A stretch of DNA of 64,000 nucleotides from contig NZ_OZ038524.1 in NCBI RefSeq assembly GCF_964036635.1, positions 1,722,001-1,786,000 on the forward strand, written 5' to 3'. The notes under the pieces are model-generated. The model worked only from the letters and a program-made list of their open reading frames with translations. It was not told where the DNA came from and did no database searches. The number at the start of each line of letters is the position of its first letter. Position 1 is the stretch's first letter. Position numbers and translations under genes: made by a program. Below are positions 61,057 to 64,000 of the stretch, one piece after another. The stretch is from Tenacibaculum dicentrarchi (GTDB lineage Bacteria; Bacteroidota; Bacteroidia; Flavobacteriales; Flavobacteriaceae).

Positions 61057-63972
61057 ATGAATAGCATTGAGAAGCTGAAAGAAAATTTAAATGAACAACA
61101 ATTAGAAGCTGTAACAGAAACTGAAGGTTTTGTTAGAGTAATAGCAGGTGCAGGTTCGGGAAAAACAAAAGCTCTTACTTCAAGATATGCATATATAGTT
61201 GAAGCATTAGGAATTAACTCTTCTAATATCCTCTGTGTAACCTTTACAAATAAGGCTGCACAAGAAATGCGGAAAAGAGTAAAAAGATTAGTCGGAGAAA
61301 ATTCAGATTTGAGTTATATAACTACTTATCACGGATTTTGCGTTAGAGTTTTAAGAGAGGACATAAACAAGCTAAAGTACCCTAAGAACTTCATAATAAT
61401 GGACGTTGAAGATCAGAAGACCGTTCTTCGTCAAGTATATAATGAACTTGGTTTAACATCAAAAGTATTCACTTTCAAACAAGTATTAAGATATATAAGT
61501 AAACAAAAAAACTCACAAGAATATTTGCAATATATACTTGAATCCAAGAAAAAAGAAACCGATAATGAAATCGAAAAAGTATTTATAAGATACTTAGAAA
61601 AACAACAACGGAATTTTGCTTTAGACTTTGACGACCTACTAAATTTTGCACTTTATATATTTGTAAATAATCCAGACACTCTTGAAAAGTGGCAGAAAAG
61701 ACTGCATTACATTCAAGTAGACGAAACTCAAGATAGTTCGCAAAAACAATTTATGTTAATTGAGATGCTCTCACAAATTCATGAAAATCTTTTTGTTGTT
61801 GGCGACCCAGACCAAACTATTTATGAATGGAGAGGTGCTAAACCCGAAATTCTGGTTGATTTTGATAAACAATTCGTTGATTCAAAGACAATTATAATGA
61901 ATCAAAATTATCGTTCCACACCGAATATATTAAACCTTGGAAATCATATTATCAAAAACAACAAGATTAGGGTTGATAAAGATATGTTTACTCAAAATCC
62001 CGAAGGAGTCGAAGTTGTCCATTTTCACGGTAAAAATGATTATGAGGAAGGTTTATGGGTTGCAAATGAAATTAAGAAACTTGTAGCTAACGAAACGTGT
62101 AAACATTCAGACTTTGCCATTTTATATAGAGCCAATCACATTTCACGCAGCATCGAACAATCTCTAATTAGAGAGAATATCCCTTATTCTGTTTTTGGTG
62201 GCATTAGATTTTTTGAACGTAAAGAAATTAAAGATGTACTTGCTTATTTAAGATTGGTTGAACTTGGGGATGATTTTTCTTTTCTAAGAGTAGTTAATAC
62301 TCCAAGCAGAGGTTTAGGTAAAAAGTTTATTGAAAATGTAGCCAAAATTGCCGAAAAGGAAAATATTTCTCTTTACTCAGCATTAAAAGAAAATATATCA
62401 CAAAAGGATTTAAGTCGTAAAGGAGCCATAGAATTTATAGAATTAATCGAAAAGTTTAAAAAAACAAAAAATGATTTAATTATCTCAGATTTAACCAAAG
62501 AAATAATGGACGAAAGTGGTCTTTCTGCGTATTATAGAACTGATGGAGACACAGATAGATTAGACAATGTAAAAGAACTTCAAAACTCTATTATTTTATT
62601 AGAAACACAGGATGAAGAACAAATAAATCTTACTGAGTATTTGCAAGAAATAGCACTCTATACAAATATGGATATTGAAGACGATAAAAATGATAGAGTT
62701 AAATTAATGACCATTCATACTTCTAAAGGTTTAGAATTTCCTTACGTTTTTCTTTGCGGTTTTACAGAAGGGGTTTTACCGAGTGCAATGTCAATTAAGG
62801 AAAGAAGAGCAAAAGCCATTGAAGAAGAAAGACGTTTGACCTATGTTGCTATAACAAGAGCTGAAAAAGCATTTTATATGACCGAATCTGAAGGTTTCAA
62901 TTTCAGTACAGGTCTAAATAAATACCCTTCACGCTTTCTCTTTGAAATAAGCGATAACTATTTTGTTCGTAAAGGTGAATTAAGTCAAGAAATTATAGAT
63001 GAAGCCAAAGAACAACTCAAATTAGATTCAACTCGCCAATCTATGCAAAAAAGATTTGAAGTTGGAGATATAGTAAATCATGCTATTTGGAAACAAGGAA
63101 AAATTATTGAAGTAAACGAAGACAAAGGTGAGTATCAAATTGAATTCTCTGAAACATTAAAGGTTAAACCAATAAATTTTGAATTTAGAGGGCTGTCAAT
63201 AATAGATGTGCCTGCCGAAAAAAATGATGAAACCAAAGAAGAAGCCGAACGAGTTGAAAGAGAAAAAGCTGAATTGAAATCCAAAGAAGAAGCCGAACGA
63301 GTTGAAAGAGAAAAGGCTGAATTGAAAGCCAAAGAAGAAGCTGAACGAGTTGAAAGAGAAAAGTCTGAATTGAAAGCCAAAGAAGAAGCCGAACGAATTG
63401 AAAGAGAAAAGGCTGAATTGAAAGCTAATGAAGAAGCTGAACGAGTTGAAAGAGAAAAGTCTGAATTGAAAGCCAAAGAAGAAGCCGAACGAATTGAAAG
63501 AGAAAAGGCTGAATTGAAAGCTAATGAAGAAGCTGAACGAGTTGAAAGAGAAAAGTCTGAATTGAAAGCCAAAGAAGAAGCCGAACGAATTGAAAGAGAA
63601 AAGGCTGAATTGAAAGCTAATGAAGAAGCTGAACGAGTTGAAAGAGAAAAGTCTGAATTGAAAGCCAAAGAAGAAGCCGAACGAGTTGAAAGAGAAAAAG
63701 CTGAATTGAAATCCAAAGAAGAAGCTGAACGAGTTGAAAGAGAAAAGTCTGAATTGAAAGCCAAAGAAGAAGCCGAACGAATTGAAAGAGAAAAGTCTGA
63801 ATTGAAAGCCAAAGAAGAAGCCGAACGAATTGAAAGAGAAAAAACTGAGTTGAAAGCTAATGAAGAAGTACTAAGCCCAACAAAGTATAAAAATAATGGC
63901 GGAGATCCAGAAAAACACGTAGATAGTACAAGTAATAATTTTTGGTCTAGATTTAAAAAGTTGTGGTCTTAA
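61057..63972 (+). CDS. UvrD/Rep-family SF1A helicase with repeat tail
   Basis: A 971-residue protein. Q-motif NEQQLEAV, Walker A GAGSGKTKALT (about 32-42), motif Ia FTNKAAQEMRKR, motif II VDETQDSS (about 224), motif III GDPDQTIYEWRG, motif IV QNYRSTPNI, motif V MTIHTSKGLEF (about 551) and motif VI TYVAITRAEKAFYM are all present. A KOW/Tudor-like segment follows (VGDIVNHAIWKQGKIIEV, about 669). Residues 728-935 are 13 copies of a 16-residue charged repeat. The last 32 or so residues are encoded within the attC of cassette 72. UvrD-like helicases pair with OLD nucleases in Gabija, but none is adjacent here. Confidence 0.93.
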   Translation: MNSIEKLKENLNEQQLEAVTETEGFVRVIAGAGSGKTKALTSRYAYIVEALGINSSNILCVTFTNKAAQEMRKRVKRLVGENSDLSYITTYHGFCVRVLREDINKLKYPKNFIIMDVEDQKTVLRQVYNELGLTSKVFTFKQVLRYISKQKNSQEYLQYILESKKKETDNEIEKVFIRYLEKQQRNFALDFDDLLNFALYIFVNNPDTLEKWQKRLHYIQVDETQDSSQKQFMLIEMLSQIHENLFVVGDPDQTIYEWRGAKPEILVDFDKQFVDSKTIIMNQNYRSTPNILNLGNHIIKNNKIRVDKDMFTQNPEGVEVVHFHGKNDYEEGLWVANEIKKLVANETCKHSDFAILYRANHISRSIEQSLIRENIPYSVFGGIRFFERKEIKDVLAYLRLVELGDDFSFLRVVNTPSRGLGKKFIENVAKIAEKENISLYSALKENISQKDLSRKGAIEFIELIEKFKKTKNDLIISDLTKEIMDESGLSAYYRTDGDTDRLDNVKELQNSIILLETQDEEQINLTEYLQEIALYTNMDIEDDKNDRVKLMTIHTSKGLEFPYVFLCGFTEGVLPSAMSIKERRAKAIEEERRLTYVAITRAEKAFYMTESEGFNFSTGLNKYPSRFLFEISDNYFVRKGELSQEIIDEAKEQLKLDSTRQSMQKRFEVGDIVNHAIWKQGKIIEVNEDKGEYQIEFSETLKVKPINFEFRGLSIIDVPAEKNDETKEEAERVEREKAELKSKEEAERVEREKAELKAKEEAERVEREKSELKAKEEAERIEREKAELKANEEAERVEREKSELKAKEEAERIEREKAELKANEEAERVEREKSELKAKEEAERIEREKAELKANEEAERVEREKSELKAKEEAERVEREKAELKSKEEAERVEREKSELKAKEEAERIEREKSELKAKEEAERIEREKTELKANEEVLSPTKYKNNGGDPEKHVDSTSNNFWSRFKKLWS
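63238..63861 (+). repeat. 48-bp minisatellite in the UvrD gene (13 copies)
   Basis: Thirteen in-frame copies of a 48-bp unit encode EEAERVEREKAELKAK with A/S, V/I and K/N variants. Copies 3-8 form three near-identical 96-bp dimers, which points to recent tandem duplication. The protein product is a highly charged helix. Confidence 0.93.
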
Positions 63973-64000
63973 TCCCGCCACTATTCTTATACAGACCGTT
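63875..64000 (+). repeat. attC site 72, type VII, overlapping the UvrD coding end (cut by window edge)
   Basis: R'' GCCCAAC at 63875-63881 and GTT at 63998-64000; the rest of R' is outside. L arms GTATAAAAATAATGGCGG and CCGCCACTATTCTTATAC. Cassette start GTTGGGCTTA matches end TAAGCCCAAC exactly, so this is the cassette's own attC even though the gene reads through it. Confidence 0.86.

Noticed and set aside
63135-63812. 225-aa minus-strand frame opposite the UvrD repeat
   Set aside because: A shadow of the 48-bp in-frame minisatellite; serine-rich low-complexity product with no independent signal.
1-64000. CRISPR array or REP/MITE field as an explanation for the regular repeats
   Set aside because: Repeat bodies are 68-196 bp imperfect hairpins with diverse sequence, spacing follows gene length, and every unit has matching start and end tags; this fits cassettes, not CRISPR spacers or transposon ends.
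1-64000. Integrase, attI, tRNA, rRNA or phage structural genes
   Set aside because: Looked for and not found; no tyrosine recombinase motif set, no RNA gene signature and no capsid or tail proteins.

Overview
The whole window reads as one uninterrupted integron-type gene-cassette array from a low-GC (about 30% by eye) member of the Bacteroidota, most likely Flavobacteriia. The taxon call rests on the very AT-rich sequence, the absence of Shine-Dalgarno sites, TAnnTTTG promoter boxes upstream of the toxin-antitoxin modules, and many lipoprotein and secreted products of flavobacterial style. No integrase, attI, rRNA or tRNA is visible. The orientation of the sites places the array head, and any integrase gene, beyond the left edge.

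I count 72 complete cassettes (numbered 1-72 left to right) separated by 73 attC-like sites. Each site starts with an R'' box ending in AAC, closes with GTT, and folds as a long imperfect inverted repeat. Sites fall into subtypes. Type I is about 132 bp with L arms GTATATAATTTATTGC / GCAACAAACCATATAC; Ib is a variant with TTTAATATATTTAGAACTTG on the 3' side. Type II is 68 bp with L arms GTGTATG / CATACAC around TTTTCCTGGCGGAAAA. Type III is about 131 bp with GTATATAAAAAATGCT / AGCACTTTTCATATAC. Type IV is 196 bp. Types V-VIII are rarer. The first 10-13 nt of nearly every cassette are complementary to the nt just before its own attC AAC, which marks each unit as one mobile circle.

Half of the cassettes (36) carry recognisable genes, nearly all on the + strand. 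Many look like conflict or defence cargo: an Mrr-like restriction enzyme, two OLD-family ATPase/TOPRIM nucleases, a DUF262-HNH nuclease, a DUF2075 helicase with a nuclease-like N-terminus, an Abi_C protein, HEPN, RES, DUF4917 and HNH proteins, a Ser/Thr kinase with an adaptor-like N-terminus, a UvrD helicase, and four toxin-antitoxin modules (MazEF, RelE/HigA-like, two HigBA). The rest are lipoproteins, a WG-repeat protein, an S41 peptidase, isochorismatase, CPBP and LRAT-like proteins, small membrane proteins and unknowns.

The other 36 cassettes have no convincing gene. They belong to four repeated families: A (13 copies plus one interrupted by an IS, about 0.5 kb), B (16 copies, 443-451 bp), C (1 copy, 667 bp) and D (5 copies, 493-579 bp). 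Each is built from internal tandem repeats, and A and B share a repeat unit and a 3' domain. This amplified gene-less fraction is the most unusual feature of the window.

Two copies of one IS3-family (IS150-like) element, 1413 bp each, sit at 34571-35983 and 44605-46017. Both lie about 20 nt inside a cassette whose start and end tags do not match, suggesting IS-mediated rearrangement. Only the toxin-antitoxin cassettes show convincing promoters of their own. The other genes probably depend on read-through or a distant integron promoter, so much of the array may be a silent reservoir.
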